A stretch of DNA of 64,000 bases, from contig NZ_MUKU01000018.1 in NCBI RefSeq assembly GCF_002081825.1, forward strand, positions 34,732-98,731, written 5' to 3'. Position 1 is the stretch's first letter, and the number at the start of each line of letters is the position of its first letter. This DNA comes from Chromobacterium haemolyticum (GTDB lineage Bacteria > Pseudomonadota > Gammaproteobacteria > Burkholderiales > Chromobacteriaceae). The position numbers and the translations under genes were made by a program. Positions 30,332 through 37,973 of this stretch are shown piece by piece. The notes below the pieces were generated by a model. The model worked only from the letters and a program-made list of their open reading frames with translations. It was not told the DNA's origin and did not search any database.

Positions 30332-31432
30332 TTAGATGTTCATGGACGGATAATCGGTATAACCGCGCTCGTCGCCGCCGTAGAAGGTCGCCGGGTCCGG
30401 CTCGTTCAGCGGCGCGCCGCTTTGCAGGCGCTCGGCCAGGTCCGGGTTGGCGATATAGCTGCGGCCGAAGGCGGCGGCGTCGATATAGCCTTTGCGGATC
30501 AGGGTTTCGGCCTTCTCGGCGGTATAGGCGCCGGCGCCGATGATCACCCCCGGGTAGCGCTGGCGCAGCGCTTGGCGGAAGCCCTCGTCCAGCACCGGGC
30601 CGCCGGCCCAGTCCGGCTCGGAAATGTGCAGGAAGGCCAGTTTGCGCTTGGCGAGTTCCTCGGCCAGGTAGAGCGCCATGTCCAGTTGGTCGGTGTTGGA
30701 GACGCCGTTGAAGATGCCCAGCGGCGAGATGCGGATGCCCACGTGATCGGCGTCCCATTCCGACACCACCGCGTCCACCACCTCCAGCAGGAAGCGCGCG
30801 CGATTGGCCACGCTGCCGCCGTATTCGTCGGTGCGGACATTGGCTTGCGGCGACAGGAATTGGTCCAGCAGATAGCCGTGGGCGCCGTGGATTTCCACCA
30901 GGTCGAAGCCGGCGCGGCGCGCGTTGTCGGTGGCGCGGCGGTAGTCTTCCAGAATGTCTGCCAGCTCGGAGACTTCCAGCGCGCGCGGGGTATCGCATTG
31001 CTCGCGCACCAGGCTGCCGTCGGCGGCGCGGATATTGGTGCGGCTGTCGGCCTGGATCGCCGACGGCGCCACCGGCGCTTCGCCGTCCGGTTGCAGCGAG
31101 CGATGAGAGATGCGGCCGGTGTGCCACAGCTGCAGCGCCGTCAGCCCGCCCTTGGCGTGTACTGCGGCGTTGACCTTGGTCCAGGCCGCCACTTGCGCTT
31201 CGTTGTAGATGCCCGGCGCGCCGGCGTAGCCCTTGGCGGTGGGGGAGATGTGGGTGCCTTCGGCCACGATCAGGCCGGCGCCGGCGCGTTGGGCGTAATA
31301 GGTTTCCGCCAGTTCGGTGGGCACGTCGCCCGGCTCGGTGTTGCGCAGCCGGGTCAGCGGCGCCATCGCCACGCGGTTTTTCAGGGTCACGGCGCCTACG
31401 CGCAGCGGGGTGAACAGTTTGTCGGCTTGCAT
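30332..31432 (-). CDS. nemA: N-ethylmaleimide reductase-like old yellow enzyme
   Basis: A 366 aa FMN-dependent ene-reductase acting on electrophilic alkenes, nitro compounds and quinones with NAD(P)H. Features: [23 protein letters not shown], the His/Asn substrate pair in [32 protein letters not shown], and FMN phosphate site [11 protein letters not shown]. Length equals E. coli NemA (365 aa). Second gene after the nitroreductase, under the TetR gene and its operators. Confidence 0.92.
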   Translation of the reverse strand: MQADKLFTPLRVGAVTLKNRVAMAPLTRLRNTEPGDVPTELAETYYAQRAGAGLIVAEGTHISPTAKGYAGAPGIYNEAQVAAWTKVNAAVHAKGGLTALQLWHTGRISHRSLQPDGEAPVAPSAIQADSRTNIRAADGSLVREQCDTPRALEVSELADILEDYRRATDNARRAGFDLVEIHGAHGYLLDQFLSPQANVRTDEYGGSVANRARFLLEVVDAVVSEWDADHVGIRISPLGIFNGVSNTDQLDMALYLAEELAKRKLAFLHISEPDWAGGPVLDEGFRQALRQRYPGVIIGAGAYTAEKAETLIRKGYIDAAAFGRSYIANPDLAERLQSGAPLNEPDPATFYGGDERGYTDYPSMNI

Positions 31433-31480
31433 TGCGATGTCCTTGGCTCTATTTAAGCGGGGAAAAGTGGGCGGGCGCGA

Positions 31481-32221
31481 TCACAGATCGAAACCGAAAC
31501 CCTGTTTGCGCGCCACCGGCGCGACCTGCGGGAAATACACGTTGCGGTAGTACTGCGCGGTGTTGGCGGACCAGGGCTGGCCGTCGGTGCGCTGAATGCT
31601 CTTCCAGTAATCCATGATGGACGCGTCGTACTGCGCGATCATAGCCGGCAGTTCCGCCGCCTGGTAGCGTTCGCGGTGCACAAAGCTGGCGCGCGGCAGC
31701 CGCGGCTTGACCGCGCTGTCCTGATCGGCGTAGCCCAGCACCACTCCCACCAGCGGGAAGGTCAGTTCCGGCAGCTCCAGCAGCTCCACCATGGCTTGCG
31801 GGTCGCGGCGGATGCCGCCGATGGGCACCACGCTCAGGCCGGCGGAACGGGCCGCGGTCATGAGGTTGCCCAGGGCGATGCCGGCGTCCACAGCGCCGAC
31901 GGCGAAGGCTTCCACGCTGTTGTGGATCACTTGCTCGGCGCCGGCTTTTTCCACGCCGATCCGAGTTTTGTAGAAGTCGGGAACAATGGCGACGAAGACC
32001 GGCGCCTGGGCGATCCATGGCTGGCCGCCGGCGATTTCGGCGATTTTCCGGCGACGCTCCGCGTCCTGCACCACGACTAGCGACACCTGCTGGCCGTTGA
32101 TGGAGGTGGGGCCTTTCCAGGCGGCGTCCAGCACCGCGTCCAGTACCTCGGCGGGAATGGGCTTGTCCTGGTAGCTGCGCACGCTGCGGTGCTCTTGCAT
32201 CAGTTCCAATGTCGAGTTCAT
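31481..32221 (-). CDS. NfsA-type FMN nitroreductase
   Basis: A 246 aa flavoprotein of the nitroreductase family. It shows MQEHRSVRSYQDKPIP at the N-terminus (FMN phosphate contacts), APTSxNxQ-like GPTSINGQQVSLVVV, and GIALGNLMTAARSAGLSVVPIGGIR, matching NfsA/FRP enzymes. It probably detoxifies quinones or nitro compounds with the NemA-like enzyme, 48 bp downstream. A TAGAC-N5-GTCTA operator lies just upstream. Confidence 0.9.
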   Translation of the reverse strand: MNSTLELMQEHRSVRSYQDKPIPAEVLDAVLDAAWKGPTSINGQQVSLVVVQDAERRRKIAEIAGGQPWIAQAPVFVAIVPDFYKTRIGVEKAGAEQVIHNSVEAFAVGAVDAGIALGNLMTAARSAGLSVVPIGGIRRDPQAMVELLELPELTFPLVGVVLGYADQDSAVKPRLPRASFVHRERYQAAELPAMIAQYDASIMDYWKSIQRTDGQPWSANTAQYYRNVYFPQVAPVARKQGFGFDL

Positions 32222-32239
32222 GCTTTGGGCTCCTTGAAG

Positions 32240-32254
32240 TAGACCAGTCGTCTA
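32240..32254. promoter_or_regulatory. NemR-type operator before the nitroreductase
   Basis: TAGAC-CAGTC-GTCTA, the same half sites and spacing as the operator at 32920-32940. It is 19 bp upstream of the nitroreductase start. Confidence 0.75.
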
Positions 32255-32311
32255 GTTTTAATTTCAAAATAACCCGCTCCGGGGAGCGGGGTGTGAGCGG
32301 CCTCGCCTTGG

Positions 32312-32908
32312 CTAGGGCGCGCGCAGAATTTGTTGCGTGTGCGCCATCGCCGCCAACAGCGGCGCGCGTGAATGTTGAGTCTTGAACAGCAGCGCGCTGC
32401 CCACCCACAGGCTGTACAGCGCGCTGGCGGTTTCGTCCGGCAGCAGGTCCGCGTCCAGCGAGCCCTCCTGTTGACCGCGGCGGATGCAGGCGGCCAGATT
32501 GCGCACCACGAAACTCATGCCTTCGGCCAGCGCCTCGCGCATCGGCTCGGACAGGTCGGAGACCTCGGCGGCCAGCTTCACCGCCAGGCAACAGCGCTGC
32601 GGCTGATCGCAACGGTGGGTTTCCAGCCAGCCGTCGAAATAATGCAGCAGGCAATCGCGGGCGCTGCCGGCGTCCTTGGACAGAAAGCTCACCAGTCTGC
32701 CGTCGTATTTCTCAAAATAACGACGCAGCAGTTCCACGCCATAGCCTTCCTTACTGCGGAAGTAATGGTAGAACGAACCCTTGGGCACCCCGGCCGCGCC
32801 GAGGATTTCCGCCAGGCCCACGGCGGAGAAGCTCTTGCCTAGGATGATGGCTTCGCCGGTGGCCAGCAGGTGTTCGCGAGTGTCTGAAAACTGGTTGGAG
32901 CGTGACAT
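32312..32908 (-). CDS. TetR-family repressor, NemR-like
   Basis: A 198 aa regulator. HTH 10-55: TREHLLATGEAIILGKSFSAVGLAEILGAAGVPKGSFYHYFRSKEG. The C-terminal ligand domain contains Cys-rich positions (HRCDQPQRCCLAVKLAAE, about 107-124), reminiscent of redox sensing by NemR, where a Cys senses electrophiles and bleach. Start MSRSNQF at 32908; a longer frame runs through the operator. The matching operators around it make autorepression likely. Confidence 0.88.
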   Translation of the reverse strand: MSRSNQFSDTREHLLATGEAIILGKSFSAVGLAEILGAAGVPKGSFYHYFRSKEGYGVELLRRYFEKYDGRLVSFLSKDAGSARDCLLHYFDGWLETHRCDQPQRCCLAVKLAAEVSDLSEPMREALAEGMSFVVRNLAACIRRGQQEGSLDADLLPDETASALYSLWVGSALLFKTQHSRAPLLAAMAHTQQILRAP

Positions 32909-32919
32909 GGGCTGAAGTC

Positions 32920-32940
32920 TACTAGACCGGTCGTCTAGTA
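32920..32940. promoter_or_regulatory. NemR-type operator before the TetR gene
   Basis: Perfect inverted repeat TACTAGAC-CGGTC-GTCTAGTA, 12 bp before the TetR start. It shares TAGAC-N5-GTCTA with the second site at 32240. Confidence 0.85.
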
Positions 32941-33037
32941 TCAAGGAATTTTTCAATCCTCGGGGGAGGCGACGCATTGGCGGCAAGGGCGAGGGCGGCG
33001 AATCAGGCGGACAGTTCATGCTTTTGGTATGTCATTT

Positions 33038-33056
33038 ATTGATAATAATAATCAAT
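33038..33056. promoter_or_regulatory. Possible Fur-like AT-rich palindrome
   Basis: ATTGAT-AATAATA-ATCAAT, a 19-bp interrupted palindrome with GATAAT and AATAAT hexamers like a Fur box. It lies in the 307-bp gap between the TetR gene and the phosphatase gene. Weak evidence. Confidence 0.25.
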
Positions 33057-33082
33057 TGTAATTAAAGTGCAGGGTTTACGCT

Positions 33083-33132
33083 AAGAGCCTGTGCAAAGTT
33101 TCGCTCTAGCTCGCGAGATCATAAGCAGGTTC
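33083..33132. repeat. Internally deleted MITE-like repeat (R4)
   Basis: Only about 50 bp: the left end TAAGAGCCTGTGCAAAG joined to CTCGCGAGATCATAAGCAGGTTC. It keeps both ends of the family but lacks the core. Confidence 0.65.
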
Positions 33133-33215
33133 AAAGCTAGGTCGTCTCAAGGTAGATTGTCCAGGTTCCGGGGCGCCCGGAACCTGGACAAGAGCAAACG
33201 ACAAAGGAGATCCCC

Positions 33216-34064
33216 ATGAACAAATTCAGCCGCGCCGCCATTGCCGCCCTGTGCGCGCTTAGCGTTGGGCACGGCGCCCAGGCCGCCGAGGCCGACAACC
33301 GCAACGGCCCGTCCGGCAAAGGCGGCAATAATCTACTGATCGCCGCTGCGGCCTGGAAGCAGACCGCGGCGGAATACCGCGCGCTCTACCACCAGGCTTT
33401 CAATCTGGCGCGGATGCGGCTGGATCAGGCGCTGGCGGCGCGCAAGCCCGGCGACAAACCGCTGGCCGTGATCACCGACATCGACGACACCGTGCTCAAC
33501 GCCGTCAATTACTGGGGCTATCTGATCCAACAGGACCGGGATTTCTTCGACGACGCGATCTGGGATAAATGGATTCCGGAAAACAAGCTCACCGCCACGC
33601 CCGGGGCGCTGGATTTTTTCCACTACGCCAAAGCGCAGGGGGTGGAAGTGTTCTACGTTAGCAGCCGCGACCAGGGCGACAAGACCTATGAATACGCGCT
33701 GGGCAATTTGCGGGCCGCCGGTTTTCCCTTCGTCGACGAAAAACACGTGACCATTCTGCGCGACAGCTCCAACAAGGAGCCGCGGCAGAAGGAGATCGCC
33801 GCCCAATACAATGTGGTGGCGATGTTGGGCGACAATCTCAATGATTTTCAGCGCAAATACTATGTGAAAGATGTGGACGAGCGCGCGCGGCTGATGGAGG
33901 AAGACCGCGAGTTGTTCGGCCGCAAATTCATCCTGATGCCCAATCCCACCGACGGTCACTGGATGCGCGCCATCTTCGGCGATTCCGAACCGCCGGCCAC
34001 AGACCGCAACCGTGAGATCTTCAAGAAGGCCGCCAGCAAATCTGCCTGGAAGCCGGCGCCCTGA
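33216..34064 (+). CDS. Class C acid phosphatase, e(P4)-like, secreted HAD enzyme
   Basis: A 282 aa protein with a type I signal peptide (ALCALSVGHGAQA-AEA, cleavage near residue 24). Many relatives are lipoproteins, but there is no lipobox Cys here. HAD motif I is VITDIDDTVLNAVNYWG (about 86-102) with the DIDDT catalytic aspartates; motif II VFYVSSRDQG; motif IV MLGDNLNDF. It is expected to dephosphorylate nucleotides in the periplasm. Single gene with a good GGAG site. Confidence 0.92.
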   Translation: MNKFSRAAIAALCALSVGHGAQAAEADNRNGPSGKGGNNLLIAAAAWKQTAAEYRALYHQAFNLARMRLDQALAARKPGDKPLAVITDIDDTVLNAVNYWGYLIQQDRDFFDDAIWDKWIPENKLTATPGALDFFHYAKAQGVEVFYVSSRDQGDKTYEYALGNLRAAGFPFVDEKHVTILRDSSNKEPRQKEIAAQYNVVAMLGDNLNDFQRKYYVKDVDERARLMEEDRELFGRKFILMPNPTDGHWMRAIFGDSEPPATDRNREIFKKAASKSAWKPAP

Positions 34065-34200
34065 GCGGCCGGGCCCTGCGGGCGTTTGCGTCGCGCCGGG
34101 CCGGCCACTATGATAGCCGCGGGAGCGCCGCGCGCTGCCCTCGTTTCCGCGGCCGGCAAAGCCTGCCGCGGGTTTGATTCCTCCTCATTATCTTGAAGCC

Positions 34201-34767
34201 ATGTCCGCCGACGCCGCCACTTCCGTTCCTCCGTCCGATGCTTCCGCCGCCGCGCGCGCGCTGGAGCCGGCCATCGCCCCGCATTTACAATTGCTGGCGC
34301 ATAGCGCCGGCGAGGAGGTGAGCCAGACCCACGCCAAGCTCGGCCTGCTGTTGCTGTGGTTGAGCGACGACGTGCTGGATGCGGTGAACGCGGATTTGCA
34401 GGCCTTGGATGTGACTGAAAGCAAGCTGAACGTGTTGATGCTGTTTTCGCTGCAAGAGCGGGGATGGTGGCGGAACGGGCCGCTAACCCCGTCGGCGATA
34501 GCCGATTATCTGGGCGTGACCCGCTCCACCGTCACCGGCCAGCTGGATTGGCTGGAACGGCGTGGCCTGCTGCAAAGGCAACTGCGCGACGAAGACCGCC
34601 GCAGCCTGGAGCTGAGCCTGACCGAGGCCGGCCGGGAACTGCTGAGACAGGCGCTGCCGGGCTTCTGGCGCGCTTGCCAGCGCCTGACCGAGGCGCTGGA
34701 CGAGAGCGAATGCGCGGCGCTTTGGTCCTTGCTCGCCAAAGTGTGGAGCAGATTGAAAACGGACTGA
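34201..34767 (+). CDS. MarR-family transcriptional regulator
   Basis: A 188 aa winged-helix regulator. Residues 60-150 carry the MarR core: DVTESKLNVLMLFSLQE, PSAIADYLGVTRSTVTGQLDWLERRGLLQRQ, RDEDRRSLELSLTEAGRELL. The N-terminal 35 residues are Ala/Ser-rich and probably disordered. ATG at 34201 is preferred; a TTG at 34174 extends it by nine residues. It is convergent with the VOC gene, so its target is not obvious. Confidence 0.88.
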   Translation: MSADAATSVPPSDASAAARALEPAIAPHLQLLAHSAGEEVSQTHAKLGLLLLWLSDDVLDAVNADLQALDVTESKLNVLMLFSLQERGWWRNGPLTPSAIADYLGVTRSTVTGQLDWLERRGLLQRQLRDEDRRSLELSLTEAGRELLRQALPGFWRACQRLTEALDESECAALWSLLAKVWSRLKTD

Positions 34768-34777
34768 AGCAGCCGTT

Positions 34778-35257
34778 TCAGCGCGGCGCGCCGGGCTGAG
34801 CGCCCGCCGCCGCCAGCGCGTCGGCGCGGGCGCGGTCGCTGGCTTTGCAGCGGCAATGGCCGATCTGATGCAGCTCTATCAAGTGGCCGGCCGGGTCGCG
34901 CAGGAACAATTGCGTCAGTTCCGGCGCGGCGACGTTGGCCTGTTTCCAGTGGGCGATGCCTTGCCGCAGCAATTCCGCCTCCGCCTGGGCGATGTCCCTC
35001 ACCGCCAGCGCCACGTGATTGTCCACCGGATCCTGATCCGCGCCCTGCGCATACGGGGACACGCCGTCGTTGCCCAGCAGATGGATCTGGCAGTCGTTGC
35101 CCAGGTCCAGGAAAAACCCGGGCACCCCGGGGATGTGCCAGCGGCCGGCGTCGGCGTCCAGGCCCAGCACGTCGCGGTAAAACGCGCCCATGGCCTCAAG
35201 CAGGTTCAGCGGCATGCGCAAGCCATGATGGTGCAATTCCAATACTTCGATAGCCAT
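34778..35257 (-). CDS. VOC (glyoxalase/dioxygenase superfamily) protein
   Basis: A 159 aa metal-dependent fold protein. Paired beta-alpha-beta modules carry LELHHHGLRMPL, AFYRDVLGLDADAG, DNHVALAVRDIAQAE and FLRDPAGHLIELHQIGH, with His and Glu at the metal positions. The substrate is unknown. A perfect 23-bp palindrome lies 48 bp upstream and suggests dedicated regulation. Confidence 0.82.
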   Translation of the reverse strand: MAIEVLELHHHGLRMPLNLLEAMGAFYRDVLGLDADAGRWHIPGVPGFFLDLGNDCQIHLLGNDGVSPYAQGADQDPVDNHVALAVRDIAQAEAELLRQGIAHWKQANVAAPELTQLFLRDPAGHLIELHQIGHCRCKASDRARADALAAAGAQPGAPR

Positions 35258-35304
35258 TAGTGTGCTTCCTTAAGTGGATGAGGCAAGGCGGCCGCCTGTC
35301 GCTA

Positions 35305-35327
35305 TATAGTACGCTATACGTACTATA
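35305..35327. promoter_or_regulatory. Perfect palindromic operator upstream of the VOC gene
   Basis: TATAGTACG-CTATA-CGTACTATA: nine-bp arms without mismatch. The length and symmetry fit a dimeric regulator site. The rest of the gap 35258-35549 is AT-rich and holds the pga promoter. Confidence 0.65.
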
Positions 35328-35468
35328 CGTCAAGCATATTTTTGTTGGGAAGAACGGAATCATTAGTCGAGCCAGCAAGCCGCGCGCCAGCGGCTATATT
35401 GGCCTCATGCGAGTAGGGTAGGTTTCCATGCGGATTATTTTAAATAATAGATTTAAATAGAAAAAAAA

Positions 35469-35497
35469 CTTGCTATCTAATTGAGTGAAATTTAGTA
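35469..35497 (+). promoter_or_regulatory. Candidate promoter of pgaABCD
   Basis: TTGCTA, 17 bp, TAGTAT in an AT-rich stretch, 52 bp before pgaA. The composition of 35420-35540 contrasts sharply with the genes around it. Confidence 0.45.
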
Positions 35498-35549
35498 TTC
35501 GTTTAATAACTTATAACTTGATATTGATAGAGACCATGACGGGTCAAGC

Positions 35550-37973
35550 ATGACGCGAAATCTATTTACCAGCCTGGCGGCTGGTTTGTTGTTGGCCGGC
35601 GCCGCGGCGGGCGCGGAAACGCCGGTCTGGAAACAGCCGGAGTATGCGGCGGCCATCGTCCAGGCCAGGGCGGGGCAGACCGCGCCGGCGCTGGCGTTGC
35701 TGGAGCGGGAGCGCGCGCGCGGACCGTTGGCCGCGCCCTTGCTGGACGATTATTTGACCCTGCTGTGCTGGAGCGGGCGCGGTGTGGAGGCCCTGCGGCT
35801 GCTGCCGGGGCACGAAGCCGACATGTCGGCGGACACGTTGGCGCGGCTGGCGCGCGTAGCGCGCGATCAGCGCGACGCGGTGGAGGCCGAACGGCTGTAC
35901 CGCTTGTTGTTGGCGCGTCAGCCGGCGGCGGGCTACCGCGCCGGGCTGGCGATGGCCCAGGCCGAGGCCGGGCAGGCCGCCGCCGCGCTGGCCACGCTGG
36001 ACGCCGCGCCGCCCGGCTCGCCGGCCGACGAACTGGAGTTGGCCCGCGCGCGCGCTTACGTCTTGCTGCAAAGCGGGGACCTGACCCAGGCGCTGGACTA
36101 TCTGATCCGCGCGCGGGCGCGCTTTCCCGGAGACCCAGAACTGGAGCGCAGTTATCTGGGCTGCTTGCTGCGCCTGGGCGCGCCGTGGCAAGCGGGCCAG
36201 GCGTCCATCGCGGATCCCCGGCTGGCCTTGCAGGTCGATTTCGACCGCGCGGCCACCTTGAGCCGCTGGGGACGCATCCAGGAAAGCCAGGACAGCGGGC
36301 CTGGCCGGCACGCGCAAACCGACGCGGCGCTGAAGCTTAATCAGGACATCGCGGCGCGGCCGGAAGCCGCGCGGCCGCCGTTCGCCGCGCTGGCGGCGGA
36401 CGACCGCGTGCAAATGCTGCAGCAGCGAGGCTTGTCGGCGCAGGCCATAGACCTGGACCGGCAGCAGGCCGGCCAGGCGTGGTCGCCGTACGCCCGCGCG
36501 GCCTTGGCCGACGCCTATCTCAACCTGCGCCAGCCGCTGCGGGCCGAGGCGCTGTACCGCTCGGCGTTGCGCGACGCGCCGCAGGCGGACGAGGCGCTGG
36601 ATTGGCGCATCGGCCTGGTTTACGCCCTGTTGGAGTCCGGCCAGCACGCTGCCTGCCGCCGGGAGCTGGCCGTGTTGCAAGCCGCAGCTCCCCGGCAGAA
36701 AACCGACCGCGCCAGCGGCAGGCGCGTGTTTAATCCGGCCTTCCAGCGCGTGGCCTTGCTGGACGCGATGGTGACCGCCTATCAAGAGGACACCCGCGGC
36801 GGCTGGGAGAAGATGGAGGCTTTGCTGGACGAGGCGTCGTTCAATCCCGAATTGCGACAGAACCAGGGCAGCCTGGCCCTGATGCGCGGCTGGCCGCGGC
36901 GGGCGCGAGGCGTGTTCACCCGGCTGGGCGTGGACGAGCCGGACCAGCCGGAAGCGGCGGCAACCGGCTTGGCCGGCGCCGCGCTGGATTTGCAGGAGCT
37001 GGACGAGGCGGACCGCCAGCTGCTGAAGCTGAGCGAGCTGGATGTGGACAACGCCGGCGTGCGCCAGCTGAGGGAACGCGCCCGGCTGGAACGGCGGCCG
37101 GAACTGGTGCTGGAGGGGAAGAAGGATTTGAGCGGCGGCCAGGGCGCGGGCGAACAAAACGCCTGGGAGAGCTCGGCGCGCTTGTATTCGTCGCCGTTCG
37201 GCCACTGGCGCTTGTTTGGTCTGCACCAGTTGCAACGCGCCAGCTATGTGAACGAGACGGCCTCGGCCCGTTACGAGGCGCTGGGCATGGGCGCGGAATG
37301 GCGCGGCGAACAAGGGCGCGGCGAATTCGGCCTTACCGGCCAGATAGACGGCGGGCGGCGCGGCGGCGCTTTCGCCGGCTACGACTGGACGCCGGACGAC
37401 TATTGGACGCTGGGCGCTCGCTTTGAGCTGAACAGTGCCGAAGCGCCGTTGAAAGGTCGCCTGGACGATGTGCGCGGCAACCGGACCCAACTGAGCTTGC
37501 AGTACCGCGCCGACGACTATCGCAGCTACGCCTTGCAAGCCGAGGCTCTGTCCTTGTCCGACGGCAATCTGCGCCGCGCCGTGTCCGCCAACTGGGACCA
37601 GCGCTGGGTCAGCGGCCCGCGCTACAAGCTCAACACCATTCTGACGCTGGCGGCCAGCGCCAACGACGTGGTGCCGTCCGCCCGCTACTTCAACCCGCGC
37701 GCCGACGGCGAGGCTTCGGTGACGGCGATGCAGGAATGGAAGCTGTGGGGCGAGTACGAAACCACCTGGCATCAGCGCCTGGGCTTGACGCTGGGCAGCT
37801 ATACCCAGCGCGATTTCGGCGCCGGCGGCGTGTGGGGTCTGCTGCTGGAACAAGAGTGGCGCTGGGGCAGCCGCGGCAGCCTGCGCTACGGCTTCACCCG
37901 GGTGCGCCATCCCTATGACGGCAAGGCGGAAACCGGCAACAAGGTGTATCTCAATCTGGATTGGCGCTTCTGA
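35550..37973 (+). CDS. pgaA: Poly-beta-1,6-GlcNAc export porin
   Basis: An 807 aa outer-membrane protein exporting PNAG. Signal peptide 1-22 (LAAGLLLAGAAAGAE). Residues 25-500 are TPR-like helical repeats (YRLLLARQPAAGYRAGLAMAQAEAGQAAAA, ALYRSALRDAPQADEALDWRIGLVYALLE) that bind the deacetylated polymer in the periplasm. Residues 520-807 form the beta-barrel with alternating aromatic strands and a C-terminal Phe (NKVYLNLDWRF). Length equals E. coli PgaA (807 aa). First gene of the operon; its stop overlaps pgaB (TGATG). Confidence 0.95.
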   Translation: MTRNLFTSLAAGLLLAGAAAGAETPVWKQPEYAAAIVQARAGQTAPALALLERERARGPLAAPLLDDYLTLLCWSGRGVEALRLLPGHEADMSADTLARLARVARDQRDAVEAERLYRLLLARQPAAGYRAGLAMAQAEAGQAAAALATLDAAPPGSPADELELARARAYVLLQSGDLTQALDYLIRARARFPGDPELERSYLGCLLRLGAPWQAGQASIADPRLALQVDFDRAATLSRWGRIQESQDSGPGRHAQTDAALKLNQDIAARPEAARPPFAALAADDRVQMLQQRGLSAQAIDLDRQQAGQAWSPYARAALADAYLNLRQPLRAEALYRSALRDAPQADEALDWRIGLVYALLESGQHAACRRELAVLQAAAPRQKTDRASGRRVFNPAFQRVALLDAMVTAYQEDTRGGWEKMEALLDEASFNPELRQNQGSLALMRGWPRRARGVFTRLGVDEPDQPEAAATGLAGAALDLQELDEADRQLLKLSELDVDNAGVRQLRERARLERRPELVLEGKKDLSGGQGAGEQNAWESSARLYSSPFGHWRLFGLHQLQRASYVNETASARYEALGMGAEWRGEQGRGEFGLTGQIDGGRRGGAFAGYDWTPDDYWTLGARFELNSAEAPLKGRLDDVRGNRTQLSLQYRADDYRSYALQAEALSLSDGNLRRAVSANWDQRWVSGPRYKLNTILTLAASANDVVPSARYFNPRADGEASVTAMQEWKLWGEYETTWHQRLGLTLGSYTQRDFGAGGVWGLLLEQEWRWGSRGSLRYGFTRVRHPYDGKAETGNKVYLNLDWRF

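Noticed and set aside
35562..37910. 782-codon minus-strand frame opposite pgaA
   Set aside because: Antisense shadow; pgaA has domains, signal peptide and operon context.
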